Shown here: one piece after another, positions 7,183-12,326 of the stretch
Layout of the letters: each line of letters starts with the position of its first letter
Position numbering within the stretch: position 1 is the first letter of the stretch
Assembly (NCBI GenBank): GCA_030642425.1
Contig: DAOWNU010000014.1
Span: forward strand, 1 to 12,326
Origin: a bacterium
GTDB lineage: Bacteria > UBP14 > UBA6098
Length of the DNA: 12,326 bases
Direction of reading: 5' to 3'
Position numbers and translations under genes: made by a program
The notes under the pieces: generated by a model
Seen by the model: only the letters and a program-made list of their open reading frames with translations
Database searches by the model: none
Told to the model about the DNA's origin: nothing

Positions 7183-8660
7183 CGCTTCTCCTCGAATATC
7201 TGGACAGTAAAGGCCCAGACCTCGGTTTCCGGCTGCCGCCAGCATCCCGAAAGAAGACCGGCATCGAGACAAACCCGCCCGAGAATGTCGTTATTGTCGA
7301 GAGACAGGTCCATATCCTCCGGGAAAACTAACGCGGAATAGCTCCCATTCCTTATTCGGATACCTTCGATCCCAGCCACAAAATCCGCCGACCGGTCGAT
7401 CCTGTGCATGTTCGAGATAAGGAACAGCTTCAATTTTATCGAACCTATTTCGTCTGGCGTGATAGGATTGTATCTCGGGTCGTAAAATGCGGAAGATACG
7501 GCCACGTTTTTAACCGCACGGGAAACCGGCTTTTGGGGGAAAATCGAGCCAAGCCCTCCCCTCTCTTTGCCGTCCATGTAAATCTTCAGGTGGACGCCAT
7601 CGAAGGGCATTTTTTCAATATCTTCCGGCCTCTGCGGAATTGCTCCATACAGGCCAAGCTCCGTTTCTATCTCCGAACGCGCAAGTGCGAGAAGATATTT
7701 GCCCCCTTCATCGCTAAAAGCGGAGGGCGGAAAATCTTCCTCGCTTTTCCTGAAAGCCACGGCGGTGAGATAGCCGCAAACCTTCTGGTGATCGCCCGTT
7801 TTCATGCCCGTATTTTCATAACGCAAAACCTTGCCGCAATCTGCGCCGCATTCCGAGGCGGCATTAACCGCCGCGATAATCGCCGAAGGGCTTTCCGAAA
7901 CGAGGCTCCCATCCGCGAAACCCGCAATAAGCCTTTCGGGTTTAAAAGCCTCGAAAGCGCAGATAAATGTGTTATCGACCGACTCGCAGGTTCCGATATC
8001 GAAAGCGCGGGAGAGATTTGAAACTGCGATAAACAGCGTTCGGTTCTCTCCGTTTATAGCGGCTAATTCTCTTCCCAGATCGGCGGCCTCTTCCGGCGAA
8101 AGGCTCGAAAGCCCGATAGGAAGCACGGGGCGTTTGCCGAAAAAGTAGCTGATAAATGGCAATTGTATTTCGAGGGAGCGCGGCAAGTGAGCATCGGATA
8201 AGGACTTATCGAGCTGAATCCGGGATGTTTCGAGCAACCGTTCCCCAAGATCGTTATCCAGAGGCTGGATTCCGATAGGAGTGGAAAGATCGGGGCCAAT
8301 ATATATATTAACGGGGTCGGCGGAAGGATCATAACCGAAAAGAACGATCCTGTCGATTTGCTGTGAACTTAGGACTGTATATGCGTCGGCCAGGAGATGA
8401 CCCGTGAACAGGTAGGAATCGTTGGGGACGATCAGCGCGAAAGCCTCGCCCGATATCGACAGTGTCGAACTCGATTTGGCAAGCGCCTCTATCTGATAAT
8501 AAAGCGCAACCGAAGAGGAAGGATAATCTTTGCCGTTGCAACACAAAGGACGGGTATCCTCTGCAAGGACCAGACCCTCAGGAATTAACAACAATAAGAC
8601 GACCGCGTAGATTACCAGCCGCTTTTTATATTGGAAGCAGATTTTGGCTCCCCTGCTCAT
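7179..8660 (-). CDS. Exported Memo-AMMECR1 fusion protein with degenerate active site (493 aa)
   Basis: Residues 1-33 look like a signal peptide (basic YKKR, long hydrophobic core, VLAE). The Memo-like domain (~37-304) is recognisable from TRPLCC..DYPSSS near its start, LIVPNDSYLFTG (family IIAPHAGY..SG), DRIVLFGYDP (family ILGPSH), RSLEIQLPF (family HSLEVQLPF), FIAVSNLSR (family VVSSDLSH), then LRYENTGMKTGD and VCGYLTAVAF. The AMMECR1-like domain (~318-492) has KYLLALARSEIE, ERGGLGSI (family LRGCIG), AFYDPRYNPI, and AGLLSGCW with VWAFTVQIFEE. The positions matching the human MEMO1 metal-site residues H49, H81, H192 and C244 are N80, P112, R218 and probably E256. The AMMECR1 motif Cys is G369. 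The fold is probably kept while the known metal site is lost. The ATG has AAAGGAAG five bases upstream. It is the first gene of the leftward cluster, divergent from queA, and overlaps the M23 gene by four bases. Family assignment is confident; function is unknown. Confidence 0.85.
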   Translation of the reverse strand: MSRGAKICFQYKKRLVIYAVVLLLLIPEGLVLAEDTRPLCCNGKDYPSSSVALYYQIEALAKSSSTLSISGEAFALIVPNDSYLFTGHLLADAYTVLSSQQIDRIVLFGYDPSADPVNIYIGPDLSTPIGIQPLDNDLGERLLETSRIQLDKSLSDAHLPRSLEIQLPFISYFFGKRPVLPIGLSSLSPEEAADLGRELAAINGENRTLFIAVSNLSRAFDIGTCESVDNTFICAFEAFKPERLIAGFADGSLVSESPSAIIAAVNAASECGADCGKVLRYENTGMKTGDHQKVCGYLTAVAFRKSEEDFPPSAFSDEGGKYLLALARSEIETELGLYGAIPQRPEDIEKMPFDGVHLKIYMDGKERGGLGSIFPQKPVSRAVKNVAVSSAFYDPRYNPITPDEIGSIKLKLFLISNMHRIDRSADFVAGIEGIRIRNGSYSALVFPEDMDLSLDNNDILGRVCLDAGLLSGCWRQPETEVWAFTVQIFEEKR

Positions 8661-8687
8661 TAACGCTTCCTTTATATTGGCGTTACA

Positions 8688-8693
8688 ATTATA
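8688..8693 (-). promoter_or_regulatory. Candidate -10 box for the Memo-AMMECR1 / M23 operon
   Basis: A perfect TATAAT on the minus strand (8693-8688) lies 27 bases upstream of the ATG at 8660 and just before the ribosome binding site. No good -35 hexamer is found 16-18 bases upstream (TATTCA at 17), so the promoter may be weak or activator-dependent. It lies in the 195-base AT-rich divergent region shared with queA. Confidence 0.4.
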
Positions 8694-8798
8694 AAACGGT
8701 CGCTTTTGTCTGAATAAACTCCTTTGTATTTTTGCCCTATTCCAATAATTTATAACTTAAATCTGTATTTCCAATTTGTCAATGTTTTTTTTAATTTA

Positions 8799-8851
8799 TT
8801 TTCGGGTTCTATTTTGGGAAACTCGAAAACGCTTCGAAAAAATACCGGAAG
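8799..8851 (+). promoter_or_regulatory. Structured leader of queA with possible H-type pseudoknot at the ribosome binding site
   Basis: TTTTCGGGTT (8799-8808) can pair with AACTCGAAAA (8820-8829) in a 10-bp stem with one G-U pair. The loop segment TATTTT (8810-8815) can pair with AAAATA (8839-8844), immediately before the GGAAG ribosome binding site (8847-8851). A competing hairpin TCGAA (8823-8827) / TTCGA (8833-8837) is also possible. The arrangement, and the GGUUCUA at the top of the stem, resemble class I preQ1 riboswitches, which control queuosine genes. However, the C-rich ACCC segment and an obvious ligand-binding C are missing. The region is AT-rich, so chance pairing is possible. A TATAAC at 8751-8756 is a weak candidate -10 box without a good -35. 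Confidence 0.3.
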
Positions 8852-8855
8852 TTTT

Positions 8856-9938
8856 ATGAAACGATTTGACAATTCCTCCGGGGAGGAGCATATTCACGAC
8901 GTGAAAGATTTCGAGAATATTAAAAAATACGATTACGAACTGCCCGGAGAACTTATCGCGCAATTTCCGGTCGAGCCGAGGGATTCTTCGAGGCTGTTAA
9001 TACTCGACCGCGCCACGGGCGGCCTGCGGGATTCCGTTTTCCGGGAACTGCCGTCGCTTCTGCGCGAAAACGACCTTCTCGTGGTGAACGATACGCGTGT
9101 TTTCCCGGCAAGGCTGCTCGGCGAGAAATCCACGGGCGGGAAGGTCGAGATATTTCTTCTCGAACCTCTCGAAAACGGCCTGTGGCAAGCTCTGGTCAAG
9201 CCCGGAAGGCGGGTTAAACCCGGCACAATAATCAAGATCGCCGAAAATCTTTCGGTGGATATTGTGGATCAAAATGCGGACGGCAGCAGAAATGTGCTCC
9301 TTATCCACTCCGGAAATATCTGGGAAACTATCGAAAAATGCGGACATACACCGTTACCGCTCTATATCGACCGCCCGGATAAACCGGAGGATTCGGGGCG
9401 TTACCAGACCGTTTTCGCGAAAGAGCACGGCGCGGTCGCCGCGCCCACAGCCGGACTTCATTTCACAAATGAGCTGATGGATAACCTGAAAGAAAAGGGG
9501 ATCGAAATCGCCGGAGTTACCCTTCATGTCGGATGGGGAACTTTCAGAAACATCTCCGCGCCGAATATCCGCGATCACAAAATGCATTCGGAATACTATA
9601 ATATAGGTAAGGAAGCGGTTGAGTCGATCAATTCGGCGATTCGGGAGAAAAGGCGCATAGTGGCTGTTGGCACTACAACCGTCCGCACGCTGGAATCCGC
9701 CGCTCTGCACGGGCTTCCCCTCGCGCCGCACAGCGCAAAAACGGACCTGTTTATCGTCCCCGGATTCGATTTTAAAATCACGAAGGCGATAATAACCAAT
9801 TTCCACCTGCCGAAAAGCTCGCTTATTGTTATGATCAGCGCATTCGCTGGTCGGGATAATGTTATGGCGGCCTACGAACACGCGATAAAAAACCGCTATA
9901 GGTTTTACAGCTACGGCGACGCGATGCTTATCGAATAA
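8856..9938 (+). CDS. queA: QueA, S-adenosylmethionine:tRNA ribosyltransferase-isomerase
   Basis: The enzyme transfers and isomerises the ribosyl part of S-adenosylmethionine onto preQ1 at the tRNA wobble base (G34), giving epoxyqueuosine, the penultimate step of queuosine synthesis in the cytoplasm. Family motifs run in order: YDYELPGELIAQFPVEPRDS (25-44), LLVVNDTRVFPARL (74-87), AAPTAGLHFT (195-204), VTLHVGWGTF (221-230), AVGTTTVRTLES (270-281), TDLFIVPGF (296-304), TNFHLPKSSLI (314-324) and RFYSYGDAMLI (349-359). At 360 aa it is slightly longer than usual because about 20 residues precede the normal start near YDYELP. I chose the ATG at 8856, which has GGAAG four bases upstream. An ATG at 8724 would add 44 residues encoded by AT-rich leader DNA and is unlikely. 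A GTG at 8901 is possible but poorly spaced from GGGGAGGAG. The usual neighbours tgt and ruvB are absent. It is divergent from the Memo operon and appears to stand alone. Confidence 0.97.
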   Translation: MKRFDNSSGEEHIHDVKDFENIKKYDYELPGELIAQFPVEPRDSSRLLILDRATGGLRDSVFRELPSLLRENDLLVVNDTRVFPARLLGEKSTGGKVEIFLLEPLENGLWQALVKPGRRVKPGTIIKIAENLSVDIVDQNADGSRNVLLIHSGNIWETIEKCGHTPLPLYIDRPDKPEDSGRYQTVFAKEHGAVAAPTAGLHFTNELMDNLKEKGIEIAGVTLHVGWGTFRNISAPNIRDHKMHSEYYNIGKEAVESINSAIREKRRIVAVGTTTVRTLESAALHGLPLAPHSAKTDLFIVPGFDFKITKAIITNFHLPKSSLIVMISAFAGRDNVMAAYEHAIKNRYRFYSYGDAMLIE

Positions 9939-9972
9939 ACTTCGAATCGCAAAGATCAATCTGTTGGATTAT

Positions 9973-10020
9973 AAAAAGGGAACGCTCCGCGCCTAAAGGA
10001 GGGGGAAGACGCAGAGCGTT
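9973..10020 (-). terminator. Rho-independent-like terminator for the 602-aa secreted protein gene
   Basis: AACGCTC (9981-9987) pairs with GAGCGTT (10014-10020), and a further GCG/CGC pairs after one mismatch. On the minus strand the stem is followed by CCC and then TTTTT (9977-9973), about 54 bases past the stop of the leftward gene. In the plus direction the stem is followed by GTGAAAA, with no T run, so it probably does not terminate queA efficiently. Confidence 0.55.
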
Positions 10021-10074
10021 GTGAAAATTCTGAAACCTAATTACGATTATCGAGCTATATGATTTTCTTCTCTT

Positions 10075-11883
10075 CTATGGGAGATCCGTTCTCGCCCAAA
10101 GCTGAACTGTCATTGTTTGATCGCCGAAATCCGCATAATAACGCGGCACGACAAATTTCATCCATAATTTTTCCGAATTGGCGCCGTCCACACAAAAAGA
10201 CAAATGCTCTCCACCGCCGAGAAGACTTCCCTCTGCCCATGTTAAAGCCTCGGTGATAATATCGTCCGCATCGAACGTTACCGGCGGGTCGGCTTCGTCG
10301 TTGAAATGGCCATAGACCGTTGTCGTGTCCCAATTGATGTGATCCGAAAGTATCCAGCCGGGGAACGGAACGCTCACCGCCAATCCCAGATCAACCGTAA
10401 CATTGCCGATATTCGATATCTGGATACCGTCGGCGGAACCCATCACGACAGGTTCCATGGGCGAGAGAGTATCTGCAATAGTCCAATCTGCGGTCGAGAG
10501 GATAAGGTGAATATCCTGTGGAACGAGGTAATCCACCCATCCGGTGGAGACAACTCCGGCGCCGTCGTTGAACAAGAATTGATAGCGGAACGTGTCCTCG
10601 TAGGCGCATCGGAAAGTGAACGAACGCTCGAATAGCGAGCCGTCGTCATAGACATGATCGGGAGTTCCGAGGTTATAGAGCGTGCGCGAGCCGTCGTCGA
10701 TCTCGAGCTGGGCGGTTGTAGGCAGGTTATTGTCGGTGTCGGTGTATGTGCATGAGAAATCGACCCAGGTAGTGTCCCTGTTTATCGAATGGCTTACCGC
10801 ATCGACAAGCGTGGGGGCGCTGTTCGTCCCTATCGTATATTGATGCGTGTGGCAATACAACCCGGCGGCCTTTGTGGCGTCGGTAATATGAAATGCGACT
10901 GAATCCAATCCAACGAGCCAGACCGAGACAGTAGCGCATCCGGTCCCGAAACCGTCGGTGGCGTTCGGCCAGCTTCCGAAACCGTTGTCGGTAAGCCAGC
11001 TAATCGGGAAACGAATGGAAAAATCGTTGGAGCCGTCGGGGCCGGAAGAGAAGTCCAAGTCTCCAAGTCTCTGGTAGTTATTCATCGGGTCGTCGTCGCC
11101 GCCGGCGCTCGGGTCGGCCTCTTTCCAGAATTTGTAAAGGCCGTCATCGAGATCGATCACAAGAAGATTAATATCGCAGATGAGTGCCGCAAAAAAAAGG
11201 CTGTCCCGGAACTCCGACTCGTTGTTCAGAATCGGGATCGCCAGGATATGCCATACATCCCACCAATTCCACGGCCATCCACTATGGTCCTGATGATTAT
11301 CGTCCCAGCCGCCGGCGAGAGTTACGCGGAAAAAAAACTCGTCGCTGTCGTAGCCGCCCCGGAAACTCTGAATATCGTAAGTGTTCCATGTATCCGTTCG
11401 ACCATGGTGATCGATAGTAAGATTATTCACGTCGCCCGCCCCAAGGTCGGCGGATTTGTTGTCCGCAAGTGGGAAGCTTGTCGGCGAGTTGTCGGGGCAT
11501 TCGGTCGCGAGTGTGGAGTCGGTTTCACAACTGATATAATACTCGACAGCCCCGGTGGCGGCGTTGGTGCGGTTGGCCTCCCATGTGTCCTCGTAATAAG
11601 TTCCACCGATATTAGACATCCCGATCAAGGACAGCCATGTGTTTCCGCCGTTTATCGAGGTGTGGACGCTTGCCGAGCTGACCGGAAAAATTGTTGTGGA
11701 AGTATCGTCGTTCAGCGTGTCGATAAGGTCGGTGTTGAACCAAGTCTGGCCGCTTACCACGCCCGCGGAATTGCAGACATCGGTTATCTCCCGTGGGAAA
11801 GCCAGGCTTACGCCCAGATCGAGTTGAGCGAAGGAAGTCGAGATAAGAATTATTGCAATTAAAACCGGCCCGAATATTTTCAT
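10075..11883 (-). CDS. Secreted 602-aa beta-rich protein of unknown function
   Basis: I do not recognise a named family. Residues 1-19 are a signal peptide (hydrophobic core PVLIAIILISTSFA before QLDLG). Residues ~40-125 read as a beta-sandwich. Residues ~150-335 contain EFFFRVTLAGGW, a Trp/His-rich stretch at 193-211 (six Trp in 19 residues), and NDFSIRFPISWL, loosely like the exposed-aromatic strand pattern of CBM9/DOMON-type sugar or heme binding domains; this is only a resemblance. Residues ~355-450 look like an Ig-like domain (NSAPTLVDAV, YTDTDN, FLFNDGAG). Residues ~460-600 (IQISNIGNVTVDLGL, FCVDGANSEKLWMKF) look like a final beta domain with an NxGN-type motif. It ends in WARTDLP without a PNPFNP sorting domain, unlike the 1206-aa protein, so it may stay in the periplasm or leave by another route. 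The ATG has GGAGGG four bases upstream. It converges on queA and appears monocistronic. Confidence 0.85.
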   Translation of the reverse strand: MKIFGPVLIAIILISTSFAQLDLGVSLAFPREITDVCNSAGVVSGQTWFNTDLIDTLNDDTSTTIFPVSSASVHTSINGGNTWLSLIGMSNIGGTYYEDTWEANRTNAATGAVEYYISCETDSTLATECPDNSPTSFPLADNKSADLGAGDVNNLTIDHHGRTDTWNTYDIQSFRGGYDSDEFFFRVTLAGGWDDNHQDHSGWPWNWWDVWHILAIPILNNESEFRDSLFFAALICDINLLVIDLDDGLYKFWKEADPSAGGDDDPMNNYQRLGDLDFSSGPDGSNDFSIRFPISWLTDNGFGSWPNATDGFGTGCATVSVWLVGLDSVAFHITDATKAAGLYCHTHQYTIGTNSAPTLVDAVSHSINRDTTWVDFSCTYTDTDNNLPTTAQLEIDDGSRTLYNLGTPDHVYDDGSLFERSFTFRCAYEDTFRYQFLFNDGAGVVSTGWVDYLVPQDIHLILSTADWTIADTLSPMEPVVMGSADGIQISNIGNVTVDLGLAVSVPFPGWILSDHINWDTTTVYGHFNDEADPPVTFDADDIITEALTWAEGSLLGGGEHLSFCVDGANSEKLWMKFVVPRYYADFGDQTMTVQLWARTDLP

Positions 11884-11937
11884 GTTGCCCTCCGGAAAAT
11901 TTTTCAGTTTCGCGCATTCTCGCGCTGTTTTAAATGT

Positions 11938-11968
11938 ATTATAGTAATTATTTTTTATTGCGCAATAA
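11938..11968 (-). promoter_or_regulatory. Promoter region with 14-bp palindrome upstream of the 602-aa secreted protein gene
   Basis: On the minus strand TATAAT (11943-11938) is a perfect -10 box about 55 bases before the ATG. Sixteen bases upstream is TTGCGC (11965-11960), a poor -35. That hexamer lies inside a perfect 14-bp palindrome, TTATTGCGCAATAA (11955-11968), which would suit a dimeric regulator. A TTGACA (11980-11975) lies too far upstream (31-base spacer) to serve this -10 box. The regulatory role is inferred. Confidence 0.45.
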
Positions 11969-12004
11969 GTAAAATGTCAAAACTCACGCAATCCCCATTC
12001 TGTC

Positions 12005-12025
12005 ATTCCGGGCTCGGCCCGGAAT
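12005..12025. repeat. REP-like hairpin (ATTCCGGGC / GCCCGGAAT)
   Basis: A perfect 9-bp inverted repeat with a TCG loop lies inside the context GTCATTCCGGGC...GCCCGGAATCCA. This sequence type is a widespread intergenic REP-like repeat in many bacterial genomes. Only one copy is in the window, so dispersion in this genome cannot be shown here. Confidence 0.6.
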
Positions 12026-12127
12026 CCAGCGGGCGGTGTGGTGGGGTCATTTTGCATTGTTAATTGCTCATTTTGAATTGAATCATCTATCCGATTCGCT
12101 CCCGTGGTCGAAAATCACCGCAACAAA
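12026..12127. other. Gene-free stretch with a short imperfect direct repeat
   Basis: No coding frame with a ribosome binding site is seen on either strand. The only structure is TCATTTTGCATTG (12047-12059) repeated with one change as TCATTTTGAATTG (12068-12080), 21 bases apart. With the flanking elements this makes 11884-12326 a repeat-rich intergenic region. Confidence 0.5.
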
Positions 12128-12254
12128 TTTATCCCCCCTGTCCTTCGGACATCCCCGGCACCGGACCTTCCGGCCCTTATCAAGGGGGAGAGCATGTAAA
12201 TAAAACCCCCTTGATAAGGGGGTCGGAATTGCAAAGCAATTCCGGGGGGATAAA
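12128..12254. repeat. 127-bp MITE-like element with 11-bp terminal inverted repeats and nested hairpins
   Basis: TTTATCCCCCC (12128-12138) is the exact inverse of GGGGGGATAAA (12244-12254). Between them are TGTCC/GGACA (12139-12151), CCGGA/TCCGG (12161-12173), a 15-bp inverted pair CCCTTATCAAGGGGG (12174-12188) with CCCCCTTGATAAGGG (12206-12220), and a GGAATTGC-AAA-GCAATTCC hairpin (12225-12243). The ends are flanked by AAA on both sides, too trivial to prove a target duplication. There is no coding capacity for a transposase, so it would be a non-autonomous or structured intergenic repeat. Confidence 0.65.
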
Positions 12255-12278
12255 AAAGGCGGCCTCATCAGCCGCCTT
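12252..12278 (-). terminator. Rho-independent terminator for a leftward gene beyond the right edge
   Basis: GCCGCCTT (12271-12278) and AAGGCGGC (12256-12263) form a perfect 8-bp GC-rich stem with a 7-base loop. On the minus strand it is followed directly by TTTTTT (12257-12252), a textbook intrinsic terminator. In the plus direction only TTAATATATT follows, so it is stronger leftward. It shares bases with the right end of the MITE-like element. No gene inside the window needs it, so it implies a minus-strand gene entering from the right. A possible stop for that gene is the TAA at 12301-12299. Confidence 0.75.
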
Positions 12279-12326
12279 AATATATTCCGAAAACCGCTTT
12301 ATCTCGCACCGGTCGCACCGGTCGCA

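Noticed and set aside
7183..7272. Upstream ATG at 7272 for the M23 peptidase
   Set aside because: It would overlap the AMMECR1 coding end by about 90 bases. The ATG at 7182 has a well-spaced GAGGAG and gives a normal MepM-like membrane topology.
6469..8021. Plus-strand frames of about 200 codons at 6469-7056 and 7404-8021
   Set aside because: Both are antisense to the M23 and Memo-AMMECR1 genes, which carry clear family motifs. The antisense products have none.
8724..8855. Upstream ATG at 8724 for queA
   Set aside because: The added 44 residues are encoded by AT-rich leader DNA, are hydrophobic/aromatic, and are unlike any QueA N-terminus.
9996..10021. AAAGGAGG between the convergent genes, taken as a ribosome binding site
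   Set aside because: It lies in the loop of the terminator hairpin. The next start (GTG 10021) is about 18 bases away and opens a frame of only 13 codons.
11248..11862. Plus-strand 204-codon frame
   Set aside because: It is antisense to the 602-aa secreted protein gene, which has a signal peptide, promoter and strong ribosome binding site.
11938..11980. TTGACA (11980-11975) paired with TATAAT (11943-11938) as one promoter
   Set aside because: The spacer would be 31 bases, far from the 16-18 needed.
12047..12222. CRISPR-like array from the repeated short motifs near the right end
   Set aside because: Repeats are few, of unequal length and spacing, and mostly inverted. No cas genes are nearby.
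12083..12268. Minus-strand 61-codon frame
   Set aside because: It is made almost entirely of the hairpin-rich MITE-like repeat and its terminator, with low-complexity Pro/Arg-rich content. No sign of a real protein.

Overview
The window reads as a chromosomal piece of an uncultured bacterium with roughly balanced base composition. The 1206-residue surface protein ends in the PNPFNP-type C-terminal module (FlgD-Ig-like / type IX-secretion-like sorting domain). That module is common in the FCB superphylum and nearby candidate phyla such as WOR-3, Cloacimonadota, Zixibacteria and Latescibacteria. No 16S or other phylum marker is present, so the placement is an inference.

Layout. A leftward (minus-strand) cluster fills positions 1-8660. 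In transcription order it holds: an exported Memo-AMMECR1 fusion protein (8660-7179); a membrane-anchored MepM-like M23 peptidase coupled to it by an ATGA overlap (7182-5830); a 1206-aa secreted protein with fibronectin-III-like modules and a C-terminal sorting domain (5685-2065), which has its own good sigma-70-type promoter and a leader hairpin; and a second secreted multi-Ig-domain protein starting at 2020 and running off the left edge. Diverging from this cluster is queA (8856-9938, plus strand), the tRNA-queuosine S-adenosylmethionine ribosyltransferase-isomerase. Its leader can fold into an H-type pseudoknot next to the ribosome binding site. Convergent with queA is a 602-aa secreted beta-rich protein (11883-10075, minus) followed by a terminator for that strand. 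The right end (11884-12326) has no complete gene. It carries a promoter with a 14-bp palindrome, a REP-like hairpin, a 127-bp MITE-like element with 11-bp terminal inverted repeats, and a minus-strand terminator that implies another leftward gene beyond the window.

The most unusual content is the Memo-AMMECR1 gene. The Memo and AMMECR1 families are normally cytoplasmic, and in prokaryotes often sit with a radical-SAM partner. Here both domains are in one chain behind a signal peptide. All four positions matching the conserved Memo metal-site residues are replaced, and the cysteine of the AMMECR1 RGCIG motif is glycine. With the coupled cell-wall peptidase, this suggests an envelope protein repurposed from an enzyme fold. 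Its role is unknown.
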